Origin: JANQQZ01 sp039187315
Lineage (GTDB): Bacteria; Planctomycetota; Phycisphaerae; Phycisphaerales; UBA1924
Assembly (NCBI GenBank): GCA_039187315.1
Contig: JBCCZQ010000024.1
Coordinates: 1-37,811, forward strand
Reading direction: 5' to 3'
DNA: 37,811 nt
The position numbers and the translations under genes were made by a program. Numbering within the stretch: the first letter of the stretch is position 1; every line of letters starts with the position of its first letter. Shown piece by piece: positions 1 to 7,550 of the stretch. A model generated the notes under the pieces. The model was not told the DNA's origin and searched no databases. It saw only the letters and a program-made list of their open reading frames with translations.

Positions 1-690
1 GTCTTCGTAGCCGACCAGATGGCTGAGGATGCCGTCCACGGCGGCCATGCCCGAGTTGAAGTTCCAGGCGAAGTACTCGCCCGCGAGCTCGCCGGCCTCG
101 ACATCGACGATGTGGTTGGCCAGCGCGACATTCGTCGGGTTGAGCAGGCGCGAGTAGATCTCGAGCATCAGCTCCTTGCCCTGGAACGCGTCCTCGACCC
201 ATTCGGCACAGGCATAGATGTACGTCGCCGTACGCGTGATGACCGGCTGTGCGCTGAAGAGCGCGGTCACATTGTCGAAGACCGGGTACGGACCCTTGCG
301 GCTGCGGTTGCTCGGATCGTTCACGACGCTCTGGTACGTCTTGCGGCTGTGCTGCTGGAGGGTGTCGAGCATCTTGGCAAGCTGATAGGCCAGGAATTTC
401 TGCGCCGCGAAACGCTGGACCCGGTCGTCGCGCGGCAGGCCGGCGAGCTCCTTCACGCCGAGCTGGTACAACTCGCGGAGGTCGGCGTGGCCCGAGTACA
501 GGTGTGTCGCGACCAGCGCCAGCCGCTCGCCATAGGGCGAGTCCGGGTCCACGCCGAAGTGCTCGAGCTGTTCGCGGACAAGCCCCGCGATGTCGCTCGA
601 TTCGGTCGAGTGCCGGCGGGGGCTGATCTCGCGGGCCAGGTCGAAATCGGGCACGGTGGCGAACGCTGTCGGCGTATCGGCGATGCTCAT
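1..690 (-). CDS. PLP-dependent Cys/Met metabolism enzyme, N-terminal part (runs off window)
   Basis: Only the first 230 codons are present; the gene continues beyond base 1. Reading back from the ATG at 690, residues 170-230 contain an IYSRLLNPTN stretch followed by FNSGMAAV. These match the YSRxxNPT and SSGMAA signatures of the Cys/Met metabolism PLP-enzyme family (cystathionine synthases and lyases, methionine gamma-lyase, O-acetylhomoserine sulfhydrylase). The catalytic lysine would lie outside the window, so the reaction cannot be chosen. About 150 residues precede the YSR motif, far more than in a typical 380-400 residue member. AAAGGA lies six bases before the ATG. The gene starts 27 bases after the stop of the upstream zinc-ribbon gene, so the two are probably co-transcribed. 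Confidence 0.75.
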   Translation of the reverse strand, partial: MSIADTPTAFATVPDFDLAREISPRRHSTESSDIAGLVREQLEHFGVDPDSPYGERLALVATHLYSGHADLRELYQLGVKELAGLPRDDRVQRFAAQKFLAYQLAKMLDTLQQHSRKTYQSVVNDPSNRSRKGPYPVFDNVTALFSAQPVITRTATYIYACAEWVEDAFQGKELMLEIYSRLLNPTNVALANHIVDVEAGELAGEYFAWNFNSGMAAVDGILSHLVGYED

Positions 691-716
691 CGGGGGTCCT
701 TTCCGAAGACTGGAGT

Positions 717-1118
717 CTAGGGAAGAAGCACCTCGCCACGCAGCAGCACGAACACAACCGTACCGATCCCCACGACCAGCAAGCACCAGGACGCCAACGC
801 GGCGATCAGCAGCAGGCGTCGGTACTCGGCGCTAAGCCGCAGCGGTGAAAGGGCGATCGCGATGCCGCCGATCATCATCGGCAGCCCGAGCAGCACCCCG
901 ACGCCCGTCGCCGAGAAGAGCGCTCCGCTGACGAGCAGCCCGGCCACCGCCGCGATCTCCAGCCGTCGCGGACGATCACTCGCGCAGCCCTCAGGAGTGA
1001 GCACCTTGCCGCACTCGGGGCACGTGATCGACTCGATGCCCGCGAGCGAGTAGTCGCAGTACGGGCAGCGCGCCCGCTCGCCCGGTGCTATGGACGTTGC
1101 CGCGGGAGTCTCGTTCAC
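717..1118 (-). CDS. Small zinc-ribbon membrane protein
   Basis: A protein of about 133 residues with an N-terminal CPYC...CPEC four-cysteine zinc ribbon at roughly residues 18-38. Two or three hydrophobic segments follow (around residues 55-110), ending with a short C-terminal hydrophobic tail. This layout is common in planctomycete proteins of unknown role that put a zinc ribbon on the cytoplasmic side of the membrane. The GTG at 1118 (VNETPAAT) is preferred because the ribbon begins soon after it; an ATG at 1184 in the same frame would add 22 residues without recognisable features. It lies directly upstream of the PLP enzyme gene. No function is assigned. Confidence 0.6.
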   Translation of the reverse strand: MNETPAATSIAPGERARCPYCDYSLAGIESITCPECGKVLTPEGCASDRPRRLEIAAVAGLLVSGALFSATGVGVLLGLPMMIGGIAIALSPLRLSAEYRRLLLIAALASWCLLVVGIGTVVFVLLRGEVLLP

Positions 1119-1271
1119 AGTGAACCACCCTGGGCAGGCTCGATCGCCGGCACCGCCCTGTCCGCTGACGCCGGGCCGCAACATTGAAAGAGCATCCGCA
1201 GGCCGGTAATGCGGTTCGCCATCGCTTCAGCGTATTCGCAAACGCTCGGAGGTTGGATCGTTCGGACAGGC

Positions 1272-2060
1272 TTAGGAGGCTGGGCCGCGAAGGTTCCGGC
1301 GGGCCCGGCGGACAATCCGCTCCGTCGCCGCCGCGTCCTCCTCAGCCAGCCACCGGTCCGTCAGGGCCAGAACCCACTCCGGGCGGCTCTTGCCCGCATC
1401 GTTGAGCCAGTTGGCGACCGAATCCTGGACGTACTTCTCGGGATCCGCCCTCAGCGGTTCGAGCAGCGGCAGGCCCGGTGCCGGGTCCGCCTTGAGGCCA
1501 GGGATGTGCGGGCACCAGACGCCGCGCGGCCGGGTCGCCTCGACCGCGAACCGCCTGAGCCACGGGCGATGGCTCGCGACAAACCGTGTAAGCCAAGCGA
1601 TCGCCGGCCCGGTCTCGTTCACGATCGCGCGCCGAACACCCATCCACGCCCACTCGCGCACGCCGAAGTGCGCATCGTCCGCCAAGGGCGTGACCGCTTC
1701 AAGCCGCTCTTCGAGCGTCCAAGCGGGCACCAGGCCGATCATGGTGCACGCCCAGCCTCGGACCGTGTCGGATGGATGCGCCGCCAGCTGGTTGATCTTG
1801 CCCGGGCCGCAACGCGTCAGCAGCAGCTCCGCGGCGAGCCGCATCCGCTGCGTGATGCCCTGATCGGCCGCAGCCCGCATGCGCTCGATCGCGGGCTCGC
1901 CGATCTCTGGCACGGCGTGATAGAGCAGCACATGGAATTCGACCGCGAGCGACTCGGCCAGGTTCACCGAGGCCGCCTTCCCCTGCGAGAGCGCCCGGCG
2001 GACATCATCGGCGACATCTGTGGGCCGGCTGGGCCCGGTCCGGTGTGGGTCGATGGGCAT
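1272..2060 (-). CDS. DNA alkylation repeat (HEAT-like) protein
   Basis: A protein of about 262 residues made of successive alpha-helical HEAT-like repeats. The C-terminal part reads YVQDSVANWLNDAGK followed by PEWVLALTDRWL, which matches the repeat signature of the AlkD-like DNA alkylation-repeat family. AlkD members excise N3- and N7-alkylated purines; whether this one is an active glycosylase cannot be decided by eye. The ATG at 2060 (MPIDPHR) is chosen over upstream in-frame starts because those would extend across the promoter and coding region of the divergent HxlR gene. No strong ribosome-binding site is seen. It is transcribed divergently from the HxlR gene and shares the AT-rich intergenic region with it. 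Confidence 0.65.
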   Translation of the reverse strand: MPIDPHRTGPSRPTDVADDVRRALSQGKAASVNLAESLAVEFHVLLYHAVPEIGEPAIERMRAAADQGITQRMRLAAELLLTRCGPGKINQLAAHPSDTVRGWACTMIGLVPAWTLEERLEAVTPLADDAHFGVREWAWMGVRRAIVNETGPAIAWLTRFVASHRPWLRRFAVEATRPRGVWCPHIPGLKADPAPGLPLLEPLRADPEKYVQDSVANWLNDAGKSRPEWVLALTDRWLAEEDAAATERIVRRARRNLRGPAS

Positions 2061-2129
2061 GCGTGATCGTTCGCCGGGTCGGGCGCGGCAGCCGTTCGGA
2101 GACTGTGGCGAGAAATTTGTGATCAATAA

Positions 2130-2144
2130 CTTGCAATTTGCAAG
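2130..2144. promoter_or_regulatory. Perfect 7-bp inverted repeat, probable HxlR operator
   Basis: CTTGCAA-T-TTGCAAG is a perfect dyad in the only AT-rich stretch between the divergent alkylation-repeat and HxlR genes, 21 bases upstream of the HxlR ATG. HxlR/MarR-type dimeric winged-helix regulators typically bind such short dyads near their own start. The assignment to this regulator is inference from position. Confidence 0.55.
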
Positions 2145-2165
2145 CAAAATAGCAACACTGCACCC

Positions 2166-2534
2166 ATGCCCGCCCACGCCCGATCCTGCTGCCCCGTCGC
2201 CTGCACGCTCGACCTGCTTGGCGACCGCTGGACGCTCCTGGTCGTCCGTGATCTGTTCGCGGGCAAGTCGGCCTTCTCGGACTTCGCCAAGTCGCCCGAG
2301 GGCATCGCCACCAACATCCTCAGCGACCGGCTTGCGCAGCTCGTCGCACACGGTCTAGCGGAGAAGGCCGTGCCCGACGGCGCCCGCAGGGCGCGGTACC
2401 GCCTGACCGGCAAGGGCCGGAGCTTGGGCCCTGTGCTCGAGGCCGTCGCCGGCTGGGGACTCACGCACATCGAGGGGACCGAGGCGCGGATCGCGGTGCC
2501 CGGGACCGCACTAGGCCGGAAGGAAGCCCGATGA
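2166..2534 (+). CDS. HxlR-family winged-helix transcriptional regulator
   Basis: A 122-residue protein covering a complete HxlR domain: CCPVACTLDLLGDRWTLLV near residues 8-26, the recognition-helix region with NILSDRLAQLVAHGL, then a beta-wing around YRLTGKGR. The conserved cysteine that precedes the first helix is present (C8/C9); in HypR/YodB-like members this residue can sense oxidants or electrophiles. Its stop overlaps the start of the next gene by four bases (ATGA), so the regulator and the membrane protein are translationally coupled. It is likely autoregulated through the palindrome at 2130-2144. Confidence 0.9.
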   Translation: MPAHARSCCPVACTLDLLGDRWTLLVVRDLFAGKSAFSDFAKSPEGIATNILSDRLAQLVAHGLAEKAVPDGARRARYRLTGKGRSLGPVLEAVAGWGLTHIEGTEARIAVPGTALGRKEAR

Positions 2535-3265
2535 ACAACCTGAGCTATCAGATCATGGATGCCTCGCCGGTCACCGTGATAGTGGTGATGTCGTCGATGC
2601 TGGTCACGCCGTTCTACCTGCTCGCGACGTACGTGTTCAGCGGCGATTCGCCACGGGCAGGGGCACGCAAGGGCGCGATCATGGCCTCGCTCTTCGTCGC
2701 GTGGGGCGCGGTCATGATCTGGTTCTGTCTCGCGGGTGTGCCCGGCCGGCTGGGTCCGCTAGGCAACCTGGTCGTTCCTGTCTGCTGGCTGACGCCCTCG
2801 CTGGTGCTGCTGGTGTTCCGCGATTGGGCGCTCGCGGAGCCGCTGTCGCAGCGGTGGCTGGTGGGGCTCCAGGTCTGGCGTGTGATCGGCGGTGTGTTCC
2901 TGATCGAGTTCGCCCGCGGCAATCTGCCCGGCGCATTCGCGTATCCCGCGGGCATCGGCGACATCCTGGTCGGCCTGCTGGCGATCGTCGCGCTGGTGAA
3001 GGCCCGAGGCGGCGCGCCCGGGCCCACGATGATCCGGGCCGTGCTGATCCTGGGCATGCTCGATTTCGCCGGCGCGTTCTTTTTCGGCATCACCTCATCC
3101 GAGGGACCCGTGCGGCTGTTCGAGCACGATGCACGCAGCACGGTGCTGACATTCCCGGTTGGGATGATCCCGCTGTTCCTGGTGCCGTACGCCATCTTCT
3201 TCCACACGCTGTCGTGGCTCACGCTCCGACGGTCGCTGCGAGGCGGCACGGCCGAGCAGTCCTGA
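2531..3265 (+). CDS. Multi-pass membrane protein coupled to HxlR regulator
   Basis: A 244-residue integral membrane protein with about six or seven hydrophobic segments, including ones near residues 17-35, 48-70, 78-95, 115-130, 140-155, 168-185 and 205-228. I do not recognise the family. The ATG overlaps the HxlR stop (ATGA), which makes this gene the most likely target or partner of that regulator. HxlR targets often concern redox stress, aldehydes or quinones, but nothing in this sequence points to a substrate. A strong hairpin follows the gene. Confidence 0.75.
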   Translation: MNNLSYQIMDASPVTVIVVMSSMLVTPFYLLATYVFSGDSPRAGARKGAIMASLFVAWGAVMIWFCLAGVPGRLGPLGNLVVPVCWLTPSLVLLVFRDWALAEPLSQRWLVGLQVWRVIGGVFLIEFARGNLPGAFAYPAGIGDILVGLLAIVALVKARGGAPGPTMIRAVLILGMLDFAGAFFFGITSSEGPVRLFEHDARSTVLTFPVGMIPLFLVPYAIFFHTLSWLTLRRSLRGGTAEQS

Positions 3266-3272
3266 CAACAAC

Positions 3273-3300
3273 AGCCCCGGCCTCGCGTGGGGCCGGGGCT
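3273..3300 (+). terminator. GC-rich hairpin after the membrane protein gene
   Basis: AGCCCCGGCC pairs perfectly with GGCCGGGGCT across an eight-base loop, starting eight bases after the stop codon. No T-tract follows, so it may be an incomplete intrinsic terminator or an mRNA 3'-end stabiliser. Confidence 0.5.
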
Positions 3301-3442
3301 GTGTGCAGCGGCGGGCCGGTGGTGTGGGGGATCGGCCCGCGTGGGGGTCCTGTGCCGACGCGTCGAGCGGGCATCGGCATCGCGTGGTGCCGGCGGGCAG
3401 AGCCTCAAACTCCAGCCGCACCGGCAGTGATCCGTTGGCGGC

Positions 3443-3712
3443 TCAGATCGCCGTCTTCAGTGCCGTGGCGGGCTTGAACCCGCATGTCGTCGAGGCTGGG
3501 ATCGTCATGGGCTGCTTGGTCGCCGGGTTGATGCCCTGCCGCTCGGCGCGGTGCTTCTTCTGGAACGTGCCGAAGCCGGTCACCACGACCTTGTCGTTCG
3601 TTTGCACGCCTCTGGTAATCGCGGCGAAGACCGCATCGACGGCCCTGGCGGCCTCGGCCTTGGTCGATTCCATCTCGCCCGCGACGTGATCGATCAGCTC
3701 ACCTTTGTTCAT
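3443..3712 (-). CDS. HU-family DNA-binding protein
   Basis: An 89-residue protein matching HU/IHF along its full length: MNKGELIDHVAGE at the start, VVVTGFGTFQKKHR in the central beta region, then RQGINPATKQPMTIPAS in the DNA-binding arm (with the proline-containing tip) and the C-terminal helix KPATALKTAI. HU dimers bend and compact DNA. The ATG at 3712 is fixed by AGGAGG eight bases upstream and by homology; the same frame is open far upstream but does not code there. It is divergent from clpS. Confidence 0.95.
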   Translation of the reverse strand: MNKGELIDHVAGEMESTKAEAARAVDAVFAAITRGVQTNDKVVVTGFGTFQKKHRAERQGINPATKQPMTIPASTTCGFKPATALKTAI

Positions 3713-3886
3713 CCTGTCAGCCTCCTGCTCGGTGCGTGCTCGCTCACCTTGTGTGCTCAGATCTATCGGCGGGCCCATCCGCGGGCCGTGAGATTTACCG
3801 GATCGCCCCGCACCCAGCGGGCATCCGCCTGCCACGGCCTCAAACCGAGAAGGGACAAGGCCCTGTGCATCGGATAGGCTTTCAGC

Positions 3887-4357
3887 ATGACTGCTGACGA
3901 GGGGATCGGCTCGGAGAGCCCGTTCGACGGGCCGGGTTTCGGTGGCACGGGATTCGATACCGGATCGCCCGCCGGCACTACGACCGTCCGCCCCCGGGCC
4001 CTTCCGAGGGCACGCCCGCTCGACGAGACCGAACGTGAGCAGCCTGTGCCCTGGCACGTCGTGCTGCTCGACGACGATGATCACACCTACGAGTACGTCA
4101 TCCGGATGGTCCAGCAGATCTTCGGCCTCTCGCTCGAGGATGCCTTCCACCTGGCGCAGCGGGTCGACACGCAGGGCCGCGCTGTCTGCGTCACCACGCA
4201 CAAAGAGCTTGCCGAGCTCAAGGCCGATCAGATCCATGGCTTCGGGCCCGACCCGCTGATGGCACGCTGCGGTGGGCCCATGAGCGCTGTGATCGAGCCG
4301 GCCGAGTGCGGCGACGGCCATCACGATGACTCCGGCGACGGCACCGCCGGCAGCTGA
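3887..4357 (+). CDS. clpS: ATP-dependent Clp protease adaptor ClpS
   Basis: A 156-residue protein whose core (about residues 54-140) is ClpS. PWHVVLLDDDDHTYEYVI carries the substrate-binding Asp/Asn-Asp region, followed by GLSLEDAFHLAQRVDTQGRA and a C-terminal strand. ClpS delivers N-degron substrates with bulky N-terminal residues to the Clp unfoldase. The first 50 or so residues are a Gly/Pro/acidic extension of low complexity, longer than the short tail of typical ClpS proteins; an internal start cannot be excluded. The following dehydrogenase starts just after or within its end. Confidence 0.9.
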   Translation: MTADEGIGSESPFDGPGFGGTGFDTGSPAGTTTVRPRALPRARPLDETEREQPVPWHVVLLDDDDHTYEYVIRMVQQIFGLSLEDAFHLAQRVDTQGRAVCVTTHKELAELKADQIHGFGPDPLMARCGGPMSAVIEPAECGDGHHDDSGDGTAGS

Positions 4358-4364
4358 GGCGCTT

Positions 4365-5318
4365 ATGCCGAGCATGCCGGGCGTGCGCCCACTTGTCATC
4401 CAATCGGAGGACCTCGACGTCGACGCTGCGTCGTGGTTGTCCGATCGCGCGGATCTGGTCCGCCTCGTCCCCGAGACGCTCGCGGGTGATCCCCGCCTTG
4501 CCGAGGCTTCGGCGCTTGTCGTACGGACCTACACGCGCGTCGATGCAGCGCTGCTCAGCCTCGCTCCTCGCCTGCGGGTCGTAGGCCGTGCGGGCGTGGG
4601 TCTCGACAACATCGACCTGAATGCCTGCCGGGCGCGCGGGGTACGCGTCGTGCACACACCCGGTGCGAACACGGCCGCGGTTGTCGAGTTCGTCTTTGCC
4701 GCGATGCTCGACGCGCTCCGCCCCCGTGTCTTCCTCGACAAGCCGCCGACTGATCTCGCTGCGTGGCAGGCGCTCCGGCGCGAGCTGACAGCGCCGCGCC
4801 AGCTGGCCGACCTCACGCTCGGTGTTCTCGGCATGGGCCGGATCGGGACGCGTGTGGCCGAGGTGGCGCGGAGCCTGGGCATGCTGGTGCGGTTTACGGA
4901 TCTCGAGCCGCGTGGGCTGACGTTCGGAACCCAGGTCCCGCTGCGGACGCTGTGCGCAGCAGCAGATGTGCTGACGGTGCACGTCGACGGCAGGCCGGAC
5001 AATCGGCACCTGCTCGGTGCCGACGCGTTCGGCCGCATGAAGTCGGATGTCGTGTTCCTCAACACGAGCCGTGGGCACGTAGTGGATCACGCCGCTCTGG
5101 CCGATTTTCTTGGTGCGCACGACGGCGCGTGCGCACTGCTGGACGTTCACGATCCGGAGCCGTTCGAGGTGGACAGCCCGCTGCTGGGCTTGGCGAACGC
5201 GCACCTGAGCCCGCACATCGCGGGCGCGACGGCCGGCGCGAAGCGCACGATGAGCTGGGTCGTGCAGGATGTCTGGCGCGTGCTCGCGGGTCAGGAACCG
5301 AGGCACCCCGTGGTGTGA
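4365..5318 (+). CDS. D-isomer-specific 2-hydroxyacid dehydrogenase (SerA-like)
   Basis: A 317-residue NAD(P)-dependent dehydrogenase. The N-terminal substrate domain contains VVGRAGVGLDNID. The Rossmann motif GVLGMGRIGTRVA is near residues 150-165. Catalytic elements follow: NTSRGHVVD (Arg), LLDVHDPEPF (Glu region) and LSPHIAGAT (His). This resembles the catalytic half of D-3-phosphoglycerate dehydrogenase but lacks a C-terminal ACT domain, so the substrate is uncertain. The ATG at 4365 has GAGG just upstream and follows the clpS stop by seven bases; an ATG at 4326 would overlap clpS. Confidence 0.85.
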   Translation: MPSMPGVRPLVIQSEDLDVDAASWLSDRADLVRLVPETLAGDPRLAEASALVVRTYTRVDAALLSLAPRLRVVGRAGVGLDNIDLNACRARGVRVVHTPGANTAAVVEFVFAAMLDALRPRVFLDKPPTDLAAWQALRRELTAPRQLADLTLGVLGMGRIGTRVAEVARSLGMLVRFTDLEPRGLTFGTQVPLRTLCAAADVLTVHVDGRPDNRHLLGADAFGRMKSDVVFLNTSRGHVVDHAALADFLGAHDGACALLDVHDPEPFEVDSPLLGLANAHLSPHIAGATAGAKRTMSWVVQDVWRVLAGQEPRHPVV

Positions 5319-5321
5319 CGC

Positions 5322-5735
5322 TCAGGCCGAGCGCACGGCTGCGGCTTCGAGCTTGCGCTGCTCGGCGATGGCGTAGCGCGACCGGAACATGAACACCCCC
5401 GGTACACACACGGACAGCCCGATCGCCCCCATCAGCATGAACGGATACCAGACGTGGTACGGCTGACCGGTCAACAGTGCGACCGTTGCCGCGAGCACGA
5501 ATCCGATCGCGAGGACGACCATGGCGAGCATGTAGCCCATCACGAACCCACGTGCCCGCCCGGCCTGCGCGAGTGGGCCGCAGACGGCGCCGCCGCCGCA
5601 GCCGATCAGCAGCCCGCCGTAGACCCCGCCTCCGACGGCACCGCCCCAGATGCCGGCCATCTGCTGGCTGAACCAGGGCTGGACTGTGGGCGTAGAACCG
5701 GCGGCTTGACCGAGCGTGATCACGAGATCGATCAT
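5322..5735 (-). CDS. Small membrane protein coupled to DUF2089-like regulator
   Basis: A 137-residue protein with three or four predicted hydrophobic segments: a very glycine-rich one at residues 27-50 (GGAVGGGVYGG then LIGCGGG), and others near 66-88 and 98-115. It ends in a charged tail. Its ATG overlaps the stop of the upstream DUF2089-like gene (ATGA), so the two form a coupled pair. Members of this pair type are often a regulator with a membrane partner of unknown role. The stop is only four bases from the stop of the convergent dehydrogenase. No function is assigned. Confidence 0.7.
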   Translation of the reverse strand: MIDLVITLGQAAGSTPTVQPWFSQQMAGIWGGAVGGGVYGGLLIGCGGGAVCGPLAQAGRARGFVMGYMLAMVVLAIGFVLAATVALLTGQPYHVWYPFMLMGAIGLSVCVPGVFMFRSRYAIAEQRKLEAAAVRSA

Positions 5736-6070
5736 GGCTGTTCTCCGTTGTGTTCTGCGTGCGTGGCCTTGGCCGCGTCCAGGATCTGGCGTGCCTGAGA
5801 TCCGTTGAGTTCACCTCGCTCGACAAGCTGGGCGAGCAGCTCTCCGAGCGGGCTGGCGCGTCGACCCTCGACCGCTGCTAGCAGTCGGGCGATCACGGCA
5901 TCAAGCCGCGTGCGAATGGTCGGGTAGCTGACGCCGTAGTGCTTGGCGACCGCCTTGAGCGACCCAGATACGAGCACAAATTGGAGAATGATGTCCAAAT
6001 CGTCCCGTGGCAGCATGGCCAGCGGGTGATCGCTGCTCTGAGTCCGATTTGGTGTGCGTTGGGTATCCAT
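5732..6070 (-). CDS. DUF2089-like helix-turn-helix protein
   Basis: A 112-residue protein. LPRDDLDIILQFVLVSGSLK leads into AVAKHYGVSYPTIRTRLDAVI (residues about 20-62), which is the signature of the DUF2089 family: a helix-turn-helix of sigma-region-4 type. Full-length family members usually start with a zinc ribbon; this one begins at the HTH part, so it is the short form. It is probably a DNA-binding regulator. It is coupled by four bases to the membrane protein downstream, and a clear inverted repeat lies 14 bases upstream of its start. Confidence 0.75.
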   Translation of the reverse strand: MDTQRTPNRTQSSDHPLAMLPRDDLDIILQFVLVSGSLKAVAKHYGVSYPTIRTRLDAVIARLLAAVEGRRASPLGELLAQLVERGELNGSQARQILDAAKATHAEHNGEQP

Positions 6071-6083
6071 CGAGCGGTATGTT

Positions 6084-6108
6084 CATTGAATAAAATAAAA
6101 ATTCAATG
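6084..6108. promoter_or_regulatory. CATTGAAT-N9-ATTCAATG inverted repeat in AT-rich promoter
   Basis: An eight-base perfect dyad with a nine-base A/T spacer lies in an AT-rich island (about 6080-6165) between the DUF2089-like gene and the divergent pdxJ. A further ATTGAA half-site lies close to 6160. It is a good operator candidate for the adjacent HTH protein; the pairing is inference. Confidence 0.5.
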
Positions 6109-6229
6109 CAATAATGTCAATATTTCTTTGATTTTTTTGAGATAGATTTTCGATTTATTGAACTCGATGCCGTGCTGAGGGCATCCTGCCGATGAGTTCT
6201 CGACGCGTTGCTGGTGGGTAGACTCGCGC

Positions 6230-7024
6230 GTGTCGACGCGGCGGCCGGTTCAACTCGGGGTGAACATCGACCACATCGCGTCGGTGCGGCAGGCGCGGTA
6301 CCGCGGGGCGATCGCCCGCGCCGACCAGCCCGAGCCGGACCCTGTCCGGGCGGCGCATGAGGCCGAGCTCGGCGGAGCCGATGGCATCACGGTCCACCTG
6401 CGTGAGGACCGCCGGCATATCCAGGACCACGACGTCGAGCGGCTGCGGCCGGTCGTCCGGGTGAAGCTCAACCTGGAGATGGCGGCGACGGATGAGATGG
6501 TCGCGATCGCGCGCCGGATCCTGCCGCATACTGCGATGCTGGTGCCTGAGGGGCGCGAAGAGGTCACGACCGAAGGCGGGCTCGACGTCGCGGGTCAGCG
6601 TGATCGGATGGCGGCCGTGGTGTCATCGCTGCGCGAGGGGGGGATGCTCGTCAGCGCGTTTATCGATCCCGAGCCCGCACAGGTCGAGGCCGCCGCCCGC
6701 GCGGGCTTCGATGTGTGCGAGGTGCACACGGGCCCGTACACGCACGCGTGGACGGCCGAGGGGGGCGACTTCCGCAGGCGGGCGCTGGCCGAGGCGTACG
6801 AGCGCGTCGTCGAGACCGGCCGTGCGATCCGGGCGGCGGGGATGCGGTTCAACGCGGGCCATGCGCTGAACTACCACAACGTCGAGCCGATCGCGTCGAT
6901 CGAGGGCGTGGAAGAGCTGCACATCGGGCACTCGATCGTCAGCCGCGCCGTGTATGTTGGCATGCGCGAGGCCGTCCAACAGATGAAGGCGCTGCTGCGC
7001 GGTCCCGTCCGAGACGGCGGATGA
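6230..7024 (+). CDS. pdxJ: Pyridoxine 5'-phosphate synthase PdxJ
   Basis: A 264-residue TIM-barrel enzyme that condenses 1-deoxy-D-xylulose 5-phosphate with 3-amino-2-oxopropyl phosphate to form pyridoxine 5'-phosphate, the last ring-forming step of DXP-dependent vitamin B6 synthesis. Visible family motifs are VNIDHIASVRQAR at residues 11-23, the GADGITVHLREDRRHIQD segment, VCEVHTGPYTHAW and RFNAGHALNYHN with its phosphate-site glycine and histidines. The start is GTG at 6230, which gives the expected distance to VNIDH. Its stop overlaps the next ATG (GGATGA), so it is co-translated with the DinB-like gene. Confidence 0.95.
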   Translation: MSTRRPVQLGVNIDHIASVRQARYRGAIARADQPEPDPVRAAHEAELGGADGITVHLREDRRHIQDHDVERLRPVVRVKLNLEMAATDEMVAIARRILPHTAMLVPEGREEVTTEGGLDVAGQRDRMAAVVSSLREGGMLVSAFIDPEPAQVEAAARAGFDVCEVHTGPYTHAWTAEGGDFRRRALAEAYERVVETGRAIRAAGMRFNAGHALNYHNVEPIASIEGVEELHIGHSIVSRAVYVGMREAVQQMKALLRGPVRDGG

Positions 7025-7533
7025 GCCGGCTCGTCGAGCGGTACCAGCGGCTGCTCACATACGAACGCGATGCGGGGTCGGCCGTTCTTGGCGCCCTGGC
7101 GACAGTCCCGCCGGCAGAGCGGACGGGACCCGAGATTTCGAGGGCGTTGGCGATCGCGGCCCACGCACAGGGCGCCAAGCTCGAGTGGCTCTGGAGGCTG
7201 ACTAGCCACGCGTCGCCGGCCTGCGCCAAGCCCGAGCGGATCTTCTTTGACGCTGTCACCCTCGGCGAGGTTGAGGCGATGACCGCCGAGGCCGACACCG
7301 CGTGGGCTGGGTACGGCGATGAGCTGACCGAGGCGGAGCTGGCGCGGGTCGCCGAATTCAGCAGCACCGCGGGCAGACCGTACCGCGCGACCGTCGCGGA
7401 CATCATCACACATGTGGTCAACCACGCGAGCTATCACCGGGGCCAGGTCGCGATGCTCATCAGGCAGGCCGGCGGAACACCGGCGGTCTCGGATTTCATT
7501 TTCTACGCGTACCGCGATCCGGACCGGGGGTAG
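7021..7533 (+). CDS. DinB-family four-helix protein
   Basis: A 170-residue protein of the DinB/YfiT fold, a four-helix bundle that holds a metal with three histidines. The conserved first-helix histidine is in IAAHAQGAKLEWLW, and HVVNHASYHRGQVAMLIRQ near residue 130-150 provides the HxxxHxxxHRGQ motif. Some family members are thiol-dependent transferases; the function of this one is unknown. The ATG at 7021 is chosen because it overlaps the pdxJ stop and yields the standard family length. Longer reading in the same frame upstream lies inside pdxJ. Confidence 0.85.
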   Translation: MSRLVERYQRLLTYERDAGSAVLGALATVPPAERTGPEISRALAIAAHAQGAKLEWLWRLTSHASPACAKPERIFFDAVTLGEVEAMTAEADTAWAGYGDELTEAELARVAEFSSTAGRPYRATVADIITHVVNHASYHRGQVAMLIRQAGGTPAVSDFIFYAYRDPDRG

Positions 7534-7550
7534 CGACCCGCTGTGACCCG

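Noticed and set aside
19..720. A 233-codon plus-strand frame at the left edge
   Set aside because: The minus strand here encodes a recognisable PLP-enzyme N-terminus with a ribosome site; the plus frame is its mirror.
3784..3839. GGCCGTG and CACGGCC arms between HU and clpS
   Set aside because: The arms are 42 bases apart and the inner pairing is imperfect; chance is likely in GC-rich DNA.
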